Source: Macrosoma leucophasiata (Eukaryota; Arthropoda; Insecta; Lepidoptera; Hedylidae). From it: DNA of 64,000 nucleotides. The notes under the pieces were generated by a model. It made no database searches and was not told the DNA's origin. It saw nothing but the letters and a program-made list of their open reading frames with translations. The translations under genes were made by a program, and so were the position numbers. Positions 31,916-43,900 of this stretch are shown piece after piece (the first letter of the stretch is position 1; each line of letters begins with the position of its first letter). The stretch covers positions 2,480,001 to 2,544,000 of the forward strand of contig JAWQUS010000002.1 in NCBI GenBank assembly GCA_036365455.1, written 5' to 3'.

Positions 31916-34900
31916 CTGGAGATGATGGGCGCATTACACGAGTCGAGACGAGGCCCGTGGGCGTCGCGAGAGATCGTTCGAAGTCACTGTTCGCGATCGC
32001 GTCGCGCTTACTTCGCCCACAAAATATGAGTGGGTCGGAGTGGGTTTCCTGTGCGTTTCACCTATGAGATTCGCCTACGACGCTTGCGGCTTTTTTACAT
32101 TACTGGAACGGCAATTTCAGCGGTCATGGCCGCGGTCGTTGCGGTCGATTAATGGAACGTACCCTACGTGATGGTGACGAACACACGTTAAGTTTTAAAC
32201 TTCGCAAATAATCATGACAAGTTCCATACATCGATTTGTTCAGATTCACTTGTGATTTGATAGTCGATGAAACGAAAAAGCGACGTTACACATCAATTCA
32301 TCCTAAATCCTACCACGACACATGCACATTGCACACATGCTTTTTTTTCCTCAATAAAATTGATCTTATAATATATATCCGTTTTTTTCTTTTACATAAC
32401 CCTCAAAAACGTAAAATTCCTTCCGATTTCAGTATTTTACGTATATTTAAATTATTTCAAACGTACGATTTGGAGTCAGACACTGACCTTGTAGGGCGAT
32501 CATCTTTTTGTGCATCTTGTGATAAGCGGAGTCTTTTTCCGACGGCGGAGGCCCCAATGAGTCCGCGTGTTTCTCCGCACGTTGATGGAGAAACTGGGCG
32601 AACAGCGTTTTGGAGAACACCAGCACCTGGCGGCAAAACATATACTTATATTGCTTTTATTCATATTGCACGCGGACACGGCGGACAAATATATATCAAG
32701 ATTACGTAAGTAAGATTTGTTTTTAACAAACCTTATCTTTTACGCTAGGTCAACCGAACAATAGCGACCAAACCATTCCAAGAGTACTTAGTAATAATAC
32801 GTGTGACGTACCTAATTTATGAATGTCTCGTAAGTTAATAAGTCGCGCAAATAGTTCATTGAGTGGCAGAGAAGTGGTGGTGGAGCCGTACCTTCTGGTA
32901 GACGTTCATCTCGTCCTTGTCCAGGGTGACGTGTATCTGGTGCGTGTCGCGGGGCGGCAGGCAGGCCAGCTGCCCGCGGTGCTGCAGGAGGCAGGTGGAG
33001 CCGTACCTTCTGGTAGACGTTCATCTCGTCCTTGTCCAGGGTGACGTGTATCTGGTGCGTGTCGCGGGGCGGCAGGCAGGCCAGCTGCCCGCGGTGCTGC
33101 AGGAGGCAGGTGGAGCCGTACCTTCTGGTAGACGTTCATCTCGTCCTTGTCCAGGGTGACGTGTATCTGGTGCGTGTCGCGGGGCGGCAGGCAGGCCAGC
33201 TGCCCGCGGTGCTGCAGCTGGACCTTGGTGCGGCGCAGCATGATGCAGCGCATGATGGTGTTGAGCCGCTCCTGCCCGCCCAGGCTCTTGTTGTCGATCC
33301 ACTTCTTCCACATCTGCCGATACGCAATAATTTCAATGAAAATAGAAAACAATAGACAGAATCTAAACAGATAAAGATCCGTTTCCGAACAAGTGGAAAG
33401 TATTGAAGTTCCGCGTACTTATTAGGAGTTCCGGGAAGACTTGTGGGCTTACCGCGATCGCGTGCTAGCATAGAAGCCATTCTTACCTTATGCTTTTTTA
33501 AGGTTAAAGGACGATGCCGCTGTTAAGAGTCCAGTTAGGGTGAACAGGAGGTCACAAGTACCATCTTGCTGGTCTTTATTCAATTTGCTGGCCTGTCCTC
33601 TGGTTTGGAAGTGCAAGTCACTGTCGCTAATGTAGAGATCCTCTGGGTAAAAAGCTACCGCCAGAATCTTTACGTCAAGTGTCTTGCCTTCTTTCGTCAG
33701 AAGGAAATCTTCATCTCTTCGAGCTGTTTTCCCCTTAACCCTACATATACTCAAAGGTCCTCCTCGTCTTTCTAATCCTCCTCTCTTCGAGCTGATCTTC
33801 TTATAACCCTATAGATGCCCTCCCAAAGGCCCTCATCTTACTTTGCGCAGAACTCCGAAAGTTATGTCCGAAATTATGTAAAATGGCACGCGACCTACGG
33901 ATTGGATCTGTGGAGGAATTCGTGGTTCGGAGTACGAAATGGGGCACACTCACGGTGAGGTCGTCGAAGGGCGAGCAGTGCAGGAACTTGAGGAGCGCGA
34001 ACAGGTCCAGGTCGCGGTTGTGGAGCGGCGTGCCGGTGAGGGCCCAGCGACGAGGGGCTTTAACGGCGCACACGGCGGCCGACGTGGCGCTCTTGTGGTT
34101 GCGGACCGCGTGCGCCTCGTCCAGGATCACGCGCCGCCATTGCACCTTCGTGAGCACCCCGTTCTGGAGACGTTAAACTGGTGTTAGATCACCTGCCTTG
34201 CCGACGAATTACCTAATTTATCTACCGCCAAATGGTAGTGTTCAACACTATCGTGTTCTTGTAATGACTCATTTTCATTGGTAGATAACTCGGTCGATAA
34301 ACAGTATGCGGGGAGACCCGAATACGAAATAACAACTAGTGAACAACTGTATGAAGTTCCGCTCTAGTCGCGGAACTTCATACAAAATACCGCTCCCAAC
34401 GTCGGTAGCGAATATTTTCAAGGCTTTTATCCTAGCTTTTACTCGCAAGTTCGTCCGCGTGGACTTCAGGTCTAAATATCCGTAGGTACTCTTGAAACAC
34501 CTCTATTCCCATTAGTTCGACCATCGAATTGACAATTTTTGTTCTCATCTGTTCAACCGTCGAACTGGTGAAAATATTTTTTTTCTCACTCGTTCTACCG
34601 CCAAAAAAATCATCCCCTACCTGTGAACACACCTACAAACTATATTTATACTCTACCTGTGAAGAAAATTTCATCGAAATCAGTTCAGCCGCTATAGCAT
34701 GATTTGACCAACAAACAAACAAACATCCATACTTTCACATTTATAATAGCAAGATTGAAAAATATCTGTAGATACCTAAATTAATTTTATTATATCTTAC
34801 ACAAAATAAAAATACTTATTATTATTATTATATAACAAGTATTAAAGAGTAATCAACTAAATACTCCTTCAGTTCATTTGTGTTTCTTTTTCTACGTCAA

Positions 34901-37900
34901 CTATCCGTCTTGCAATGTCAATATTGTCAATGTATTTATATTCTTTAACAACAACAAGACATCAATTCGCACAAAAACATAGGCGATAGCCACTATTTAG
35001 TAAAATATTAAGTCCGTAAACACTCGTGTTGTATAGTAATACATATTTTTTTACAGGTTTTACTCATAACTTCGCAGTAACATCCCAAAATATGTAAGTT
35101 TATATATCGGCAGCGCGCTGTACATCCTCCCCTCACAAAGGGCCGCAACCGACTAGCCAACTGACAATGATTGAGATTACAGTATGACGAAGAGGCTCGC
35201 GCCCATGCCCGGAAATTTCGACATTTTATTAATTTTTATTAATAAATAACACCAAAATAAATAAAACTTTTAATTAAAACTGTGAGTAATTTAAAGCCTT
35301 TTCTTTTGCACTAAAAACGAAGCACTGTGCCGTTTTGGAGAACATTTGCATTTTAAGACAATAAAGGGGGCATTTTGAAATGGTTTTTTCTAATAGGGGG
35401 TTAGCAAATTTATTATTCTGTTCAATTAAAAGTATTCATTGAATCCTTGTCTGTCGTTGTGTATTTTATATTGCGGATTCAATTAACAGTTTTTTCTAGA
35501 ATTTGACTTAAATCATGTACGAATTTAGGCAATTCACCCTACTTAAGGCCTTGGAACCCCAACCAATGGAAATCGTCGGTTGGTGTAAAGCAAGCATAGT
35601 GCAGGCTGCAGGGATTTAGTTATTCAGCACCACAATTTTAAAACTACTGTCTGATGTGCGGTTAGGAATATCTTACATCCCGCATGCGGGCGCCATCGAC
35701 CAATGAAAACGGTTACCGCATGCGGAACATAAATGGCACGCTTCAACAAAAATCTCCCGTACCCCGAACGCGGGCTCTGACGGCCAATGAAAATGAATCA
35801 TTAGATGGTAATGTATAGCCCCATAACAACTTAGGTCCCACGGGTGGCAACGCATCTGCATTTTGACCTGGTTTTGTGTAAATGTCTATAGGCTGCGGTC
35901 ATCACTTAACATCCACATGAACTGCACGATTGTTTGCCATCTTGATTACATAAAAAACTCATGTTTCCGCTACAGAAGAATGTAAGCAGTGCTCACGACG
36001 TCGTTTGTAGCTAACAAAGAAAAAAATCGGTGTAGAAAACTTAACAATGTACTGTGTACAATTATTAAGTGTAAAAGCGACTTCTTTACGATATTTATTA
36101 AACTGCAAAGTTTATTATATCGATTGCCTAACTAGCACAGTGTGGCAATAGATGGCGCTACTGCCACCATGAGGCAATCCAATAAATGTGAAGGAAAGAT
36201 TTGACAAATCGGGCGGCAAACTGCGGTAGCTCAGTTGGAAGAGCGGCTGGACTAGATTCCCAGTGGCCGCGAGTTCGAGTCTCGCCTGAAGTCAAATTTG
36301 ACTTTCTATTTTTCTTTAAAAAATAAATATATTTCACAAGCACGTGTTAATGCGAAATAATTTAAAACAATGTACTGTGATTGTACAGCGATCGGTGTAC
36401 TGACCTTCTCATGTTCCCTCTGCAGCAGGTTGTAGGTAGTGAGCACCAGGTCGTGTGCGGCCAGGCGGTGCGGGTGCACGGCGCGGGCGGCCCCGTGGTG
36501 CAGGGTGACGGACAGCGCGTGGGGGGAGCAGTGCTTGCTCACCTCCCCCGCCCACTGCTGCATGAGGGACGCTGGGCACACCACCAGAGTGCCGCCTCGG
36601 GCCACTGTTTACACCACATTATTAGGATTTAGCCGCTAAATGTCGGTGTTCAGCACTATCGTGTTCCGGTCAGGTGGTAAACGTAAAATGTACGGCTCTG
36701 TAATTTCCGGCAGAGAGACATAACACCTAATGCCTCAAGTTGGTCTTTTTGTGGGTATCTAAGTCTGTCTGCAGACATCACTTAACATCAATGTTGACTG
36801 CATGCTTGTTTACCACTACCATTACATTAAATAAATAGCATCGTTGTGATTTGAAAGTCGATGAAACGAAAAAGCGACAGTAAAAAGAGACAAGACACAA
36901 ATTCACAAGATTTAACGTTAGAGAGAATGACATAGAAAGCATTATAGCTAGGCATGCAAAATTTGTGGTCACATTTAAGGGGAGTCCCTGAGAGAACGTA
37001 AAACGGCGAACCAGAAGTGTACTTTAAATACCAACCGTGCACTCAACGGTGGTTTCGCAATTAAAACTTTGAAACAACAATCAAAATTAATTTTGAGTAC
37101 ACCTTTTTACTGATTACACATCTTCTCAATTGCATATAATACGACTACACCACTTACTACTGCTTCGCCAAATAGTTCAATGGACATATTTATACTAATA
37201 CTAGCGACCAGCCCCGGCTTCGCCCGCGCTGGTCCGCTCCTTTTAATCATAGCGTGATGATATATAGCCTATAGCCTTACTCAATAAATGGGCTATCTAA
37301 CACTGAAATAATTTTTCAAACTGGACCCTTGGTTTCTGAGATTATCGCGTTCAAACAAACAAACAAACTCTTCAGCTTTATAATATTAGTATTTAGTATA
37401 GATTACAAAGCTGAAGAGTTTGTTTGTTTGTTTGAACGCGCTAATCTCAGGAACTACTGGTCCGATTTGAAAAGTTTTTTTAGTGTTAGACAGCCCATTT
37501 ATCGAGGAAGGCTATAGGCTATATATCATCACGCTATAACTAATAGGAACGGATCAGCGCGGGCGAAGCCGGGGCGGGCCGCTAGTTATTATATAAAGTA
37601 ACTCACGTCTAGAATTGGCTCTGTGGTCGTCGTCATCGTCATCATTGTCGATGGCCCGCTCCTTGTCGCTGGCGATCAGGGAGATCATGGTGATCGTCTT
37701 GCCCAGACCCATGTCGTCCGCTGCAAGTGATAAAAAGCTATTAATATAATAACATTTCATGCAGCTGGTGCGGCATGAGGGGGGAGCGCAGGGCGGCGGG
37801 GGCCTGCGTCTGCTCGTGTCGGGCGGCCGGACGCCGGGGCCCGGTGCGGGACAGCGGGACAGCGGGACACTCACCCAGCACGCCGCCGGCGGGCCGCTGC

Positions 37901-40900
37901 GTCTCCCTCCACTGCAGCCAGGCCAGCGCGTGCAGCTGGTGCGGCATGAGGGGGGAGCGCAGGGCGGCGGGGGCCTGCGTCTGCTCGTGCTCGGGCGGCC
38001 GCGACGCCAGCGACTCGTGCAGGTCCCGCAGCCGCTCCAGAATCAGGTTCCGTTCCGCCATATGCGTCGCCATCGCTAGTTGGAACACGCAATATTTAAA
38101 TAAATGACAATCGTTAAAAGGTATTACACAATATCGTACTCAGTTCGTTCACAGATCCACATTGATACATCATTGTAGCGAGTAAATGAAATTATTATTA
38201 CCAAGATACATATGTAACGATATTGAGAATAAAATTAATGATTACATAATATTTAGATACTAATAACTCCATAAACAAAGTGTACAAAGCCTATTTATTA
38301 ATATGTACTACATGATTAAAATATAATACATATCCGAAATTATAAAAGCGATTGATTTCAACATTATCCCAATGATTGATTGATAAAATGTGAAGGATAA
38401 GTTGAAAATTAAACTGTCAAACAAATAAATCTGCGAAATTCTCACCTTGTTTACCAAACATACGAGGTTGCACCGCGATACTGGCTTTCTGGATATCATC
38501 CCAAGAGAGTCGCTTTTCTTCTTTCCCGCCGAAACCATCGTTGGCTATATCTTGCGCTGTCGGCTCATCTGCATAAAGAAAACTAACATTCTTTAACTTT
38601 ACGGTGGGTACAACTTACGTAGATATTTGTTTTTGATTCTTTGACCCGGTTTACACTATGCACCCCGTCAGGCCACGAGAATATTAAGACAATTGATTTC
38701 TAATTTTATTGTTATTGGGCGATATCGGCCAACTGCGGCTCAACAGTAAGGCAAATTTATGTTTACCAGTTTCACCTAGTTTAACGGTGCATTTTAAAAA
38801 CATAAAAACAGAAACACTACTTCAACAAATAGCACAAGTATTAGGGATTATAGGAAAATAACACTTACTACCTACTCATTACGTCGACAAGTCACTTCAA
38901 TTCAATATACTGAAACACTTTTATTACTAATGCAATGTAATCACATAGCGTAAAGGTAAGAAAATAATAATATTAAAAAAGTTTTTAGTTAAAAAAAAAG
39001 TTTTGTAATTGTGAACATATGTAGTTATTTTACCATGGGTATTTTTTCCTTCGGAAAACTGAAAAATGATCTTTTTTTGTTACGACTTGTTGACATACAG
39101 CCATACACGGCACAATGAAATCTGCTACACCCCCTAAAATAGGGGATGGAAATTTGTATGGAGCATTCCACAATTTTCAAGATAGAAAGTTAAAACTCGG
39201 TATGTGAACTCTTTGAGTTTAACAAACAATACGTACATCATTTTTTTTCAGAAATCTGCCTCCATCCCTTTAAGACGGGGGGTGAAATTTGAAGGCATTG
39301 GGCTTAAGGCAGTGTTCAAGCTGGAAAGCCAAAAATAGGTATGCGGACTCTTTGTTACTAAAAAAAACAACATTTGCTTATTATTGAATTATTTTCTTTA
39401 GAAATCTCCTACATCCCCTAAAATAGGGGATGGAAATTTGTATGGAGCATTCCACAATTTTAAAGGTAGAAAGTTAAAACTAGGTATGCGAACTCTATGA
39501 GCGCAACAAACAATAAGTACATATTTTTTTATTTTATCTACCCCTATCCCCTTAAAAGAGGGAGTGAAATTTGTATCGGGCTTTCCGCAGTGTTCAAGTT
39601 GGAAAACCAAAAATTGATATGCGGCCTCTTTGTTACTAAAAAAAACAACGTTTACTTGATATTTAATTTTTTTTGGAAATCTGCCCCATCCCCTATCATA
39701 GGGGGTGGTAATTTGTAGGGAGCAAATTTCAAGGTAGAAAGTTGATACTTGGTTTGCGGACTCTTAGCCTAACAAATAATTTCGTACATAATTTTTTTTG
39801 GACATCTGCCCCCTTCCCCTAACAGAGGTGGTAAAGTTTTGTATTGGACTTTAGCCAACAATTGGTATCCGGACTCTTTGTTACTAAAGAAAACAACGTT
39901 AAAGTTCTTAAAATATACACTCTTTGTTTAGAAATCTGCTCCAACCCCTTTAAGAGAGGAGTTGATAGTTTGTGCGGGTATTTTGTCAGTGTTTAATGCC
40001 GTTTTTTATGTCGTGAAAGTGGCAAACAAGCATGCAGTTCACATTGATGTTAAGTGATGACTGCAGCCTATAGACACCCACACAAAGATCAGAGGTCAAA
40101 ATGCAGATACGTTACCACTTCTGAGGCTTAAGGTGTTATGCCTCTGTGCCGGAAATTACAGGGCCGTACATTACCTCCTGACCGGAACACGATAGTGCTG
40201 AACACTACCATTTAGCGGCAAGAATATTAAGTAATTCGATGGTACCTACGCCCGCGAGCTGCTTCACTGGAGCTCTACCACCAGAAAAATTGTTTTTTTG
40301 AAATTTGCCTGAAAATTGGTTAACGGGCTTCCTATGTTATGTACGAAAAATAGTAGCATCAATAATTTTTTTTAAAAGTTCCCCCACACCCCTAAAAATG
40401 GGTAATGGAAATTGGTATGGGACTTACCGTAATTTTCAAGGTGGCATATTAGTGAACAGGCTCTTTGGAGATTGTACAAAAAAAAGATAAAGCAATAAAA
40501 CAAATATTAATACTCTTGGCAAAAGATAAGAAGCAGTGTTACTCATGGCCTTTGATGGATGGGGTCACAAGTTTTTTTAAAACGCGCTAACGCTGTCTTC
40601 TTGATCTGCACTTAAGTCGGAGCAGCGGCCGCGCTACCTTTGCTCTGAGTTAGACGGTTAAATCTACATTGATTATTTATTTGCTTTTGATTTTGTAATT
40701 GTATACGAAAATGTTATATAAAACTACTGTTCCTAGAGACTTAAAATTTGGTACAAGGGTTCCTTTCATGATGTACAAGAAAGGATTTTTAGAGATAAAA
40801 ATAAAGGACTATATGACAACAGGTATAAACATTTTAGATTACAATAAAATTTGATCTGTGTAGACGAAATGGACAAATTTTGTCCTAAAGGGGGAAAATG

Positions 40901-43900
40901 AAGTGGTAATTTTTTTATGGAAAGTTTCTCATTCCTGAACTAAACAGTATAAAAATTGGTATACAGGCTCATGATTAGGAATTGTAAAAATGATCTGTTT
41001 AAGTGAAATGGACAAAATTTCCCCCTAAAGCGGCAAAATGGAGGGGTACTGTTTGTATGGAAATGAGGTTAAAATTTGCGTGGGAATTTTGGTAGTTTCT
41101 AAGTTAGAGACTTGAAAAGTGATGTTCCAGTCTTTCTGTTAGGTATTAAAAAATAGGTACGTGCTTCAGTATTTTGCCACAATCACCCCTAAACTTTCAA
41201 ATATAAGGGGTTAAAATTAAATAGAGATTTCTAAGTTATAGATGTGATTAAGAACTCCACATATAGGTACGCGACGGGAAACTTGATTAAGACATTTCCA
41301 TGGGATTGTAAAATTTAAATTATTTATAAAACGAGATCCACGCGGGCGAAGCCGCGGGCAACAGCTAGTACATAATATATTCGATTACAAATTAATCAAA
41401 ACTAGGCCGCTCGCAACCTCGCTGTAGAGTACCAACCGTCGCCCATAAGAGGAGAAGAGATTGGGTGAAGCGCGGCAAATGGGCGGGACGTCGAAGTGTC
41501 CATTCTATACGTAGTATTATTACATATTCTCTGGCCTGGTGATAGGTGGTAGCAGTCTGCTACTCCTATACTGACGCCTAAGTTCAATTGCCAAGTCATG
41601 GTAAAATGGTAATGTTGGGATGTACCAAGAATGCAGAAAGTATGCATTAAATTACCCTTCAGGTAATACTGACGTTAAGTGCGCCCTGTAGTACCGGGCT
41701 TGTACAATTCCTATTCTATTCTGAGGTATCCTCTGGCTGTCGTAAGAGGCGACTAATAAGGGGAATGAACCTCGGGCGGCCAGAGTGAGGGTATTCAGCG
41801 GTTCCATGACAGCGGCGATCGTAGTAGCCGCAGGTCGTTGTGGTATGCGCTGAATGGGGCTGTCAGAGTCAGTACATACAGAGCTCGAAGAGCATGTTGG
41901 CAACCGTGTACCACTCCCGACCCCCAAACACTACGCGACATGGTCAGTACGTACCGAGCTCGACGAGCATGTTGGCGATCGTGTCCCACGCCCGTCCCCC
42001 AAACACTACGTGAAACGGTTAGTACGTACCGAGCTCGACGAGCACGTTGGCGACCTTCATTACGTTATCCCGCTTCATACATAGTACATTCCGACACTTC
42101 ACATCGAACACTACGAGATAGTTCGTCAGTATGTACCGGGCTTGACGAGCATGTTGGCGACCGTGTCCCCACTCCCGATCCACAAATACTACGCGACACA
42201 GTCAGTACGTACCGGGCTCGATGAGCATGTTAGCGACCTTGTCCCACTCCCGACCCACCCACAAATACTTCGCGACACGTCAGTACGTACCGGGCTCGAC
42301 GAGCAAGTTGGCGACAGTGTCCTCCTCTCGACCCACAAATACTACACGACACAGTCAGTACGTACCGGGCCCGACGAGCATATTGGCGACCTAGTCCCAC
42401 TCTTGACCCACAAATACTACGCGACACAGTCAGTACGTACCGGGCTCGACGAGCATATTGGCGACCTAGTCCCACTCTCGACCCACAAATACTACGCGAC
42501 AGTCAGTACGTACCGGGCTCGATGAGCATGTTGGCGACCTAGTCCCACTCTCGACCCACAAATACTACGCGACACAGTCAGTACGTACCGGGCTCGGCGA
42601 GCATATTGGCGACCTAGTCCCACTCTCGACCCACAAATACTACGCGACACAGTCAGTACGTACCGGGCTCGACGAGCATATTGGCGACCTAGTCCCACTC
42701 TCGACCCATAAATACTACGCGACACAGTCAGTACATACCGGGCTCGACGAGCATGTTGGCGACCTTGTCCCCCTGACGGCGCACGTCGGCTTCGAGTGCC
42801 GTCAGCCGCTCGATCAGCTTCACACCCCCGTCCGGCAGGGTGTCCACGTCCATGTTCTCTAATAGATACTGTGAACATTAAATATTACTATACTATTTAT
42901 ATTTTATAATTGAAATAGCAAGTACAGTCATCATCATCATCACTCTAGTCAAAAGACGTCCACTGCTGGACAAAGCCTTCCCAAAGACGTGGCTTCCACA
43001 GTGTTGTGCGTCATAAGGGGAGAATATCACAGAATATGCCATAATCGCCATGCTTGGCAGGCGGATTGGCGGTTTTATCGCAGGACGCTGCTGCCCTTCC
43101 CGCGTTATTTATACTATCTTATATTGGAACTAGCTGTGCCCGCGACTTCGTCTACGTGAGAAAAAATATGATTTTCTATATAGATATCATTTTCTAATCA
43201 CATATTTGTGTTCGGTATCGATCTTATAACATCCCCTGGTATTTATTTTTTCAATATTTTTAATGTACAGAATTTACACTTCTACAGATTTATTGTAAGT
43301 ATAGATGTATTGACCGCCATTGTTCAGTTGACTGACTGCACTAGTGGCAGAATCCTCCAGTAGAAGAAAATTCTTCCGCTAGTGGGGACGTCACGTGCCG
43401 ACGCCCGGCAATTAGGTATCCACCGAGAAATATTGCACATCGACCTTAGGAAAGAGACTTCGGGCTTATTTCGGGTCTGTAGAGCGTTATCTCTTTCGCA
43501 CCTACCTATGCGAAGTTTGTCGACCATTTTTCTGAAATTTTGACCAATACCGGACTTATCAGTGCTTATGTAGGCAGTGTGCAGCAGAGATAATGGTCTG
43601 CGAAGCCGATTGTCTCTTTTGTAGACTAGATGTGGAATGTTTCTTGCTGGGTAGTGTAACACAACTATGTTGGTGGGACTTTTGGCGGGAACCTTGAAAG
43701 AGGCGTATGGTGCTCTTATTTTATTTAATTTTCTTGGTGTATTTTTTAGGTTATATTAAATAAATTTGGTGGCATTTTGTTTGATATAGGTTTATTACAG
43801 TGCCCGTGTATAGTGAAATAGAATAACAGTGCGAAAACACGACCTTTCAGGTCGCCTCCAAAACTTCAATGTAATAAAAATTCTGGTAAAGTAGCCATCG

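Larger units (their letters stand above)
38569..42738. other. TTF2 intron 7: Helitron-like repeat block and donor array
   Basis: A very long intron. From 38.99 to 41.37 kb it holds a diverged internal-repeat element ending in a Helitron-like 3' end with a SINE-A inserted. At 41.4-41.8 kb are decayed LINE-tail fragments (GGCTGTCGTAAGAGGCGACT). At 41.86-42.74 kb is the tandem donor array. No gene is seen. Confidence 0.6.

Noticed and set aside
36224..36293. tRNA gene
   Set aside because: Cloverleaf is imperfect (acceptor stem mismatches) and the sequence lies in a dispersed SINE with relatives at 24.6-25 kb.
41838..42878. Regularly spaced repeats resembling a CRISPR array, and Arg-rich open frames in them
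   Set aside because: The repeats contain the TTF2 exon 7 end and donor and have no unique spacers; the genome is eukaryotic. The frames are repeat translations.
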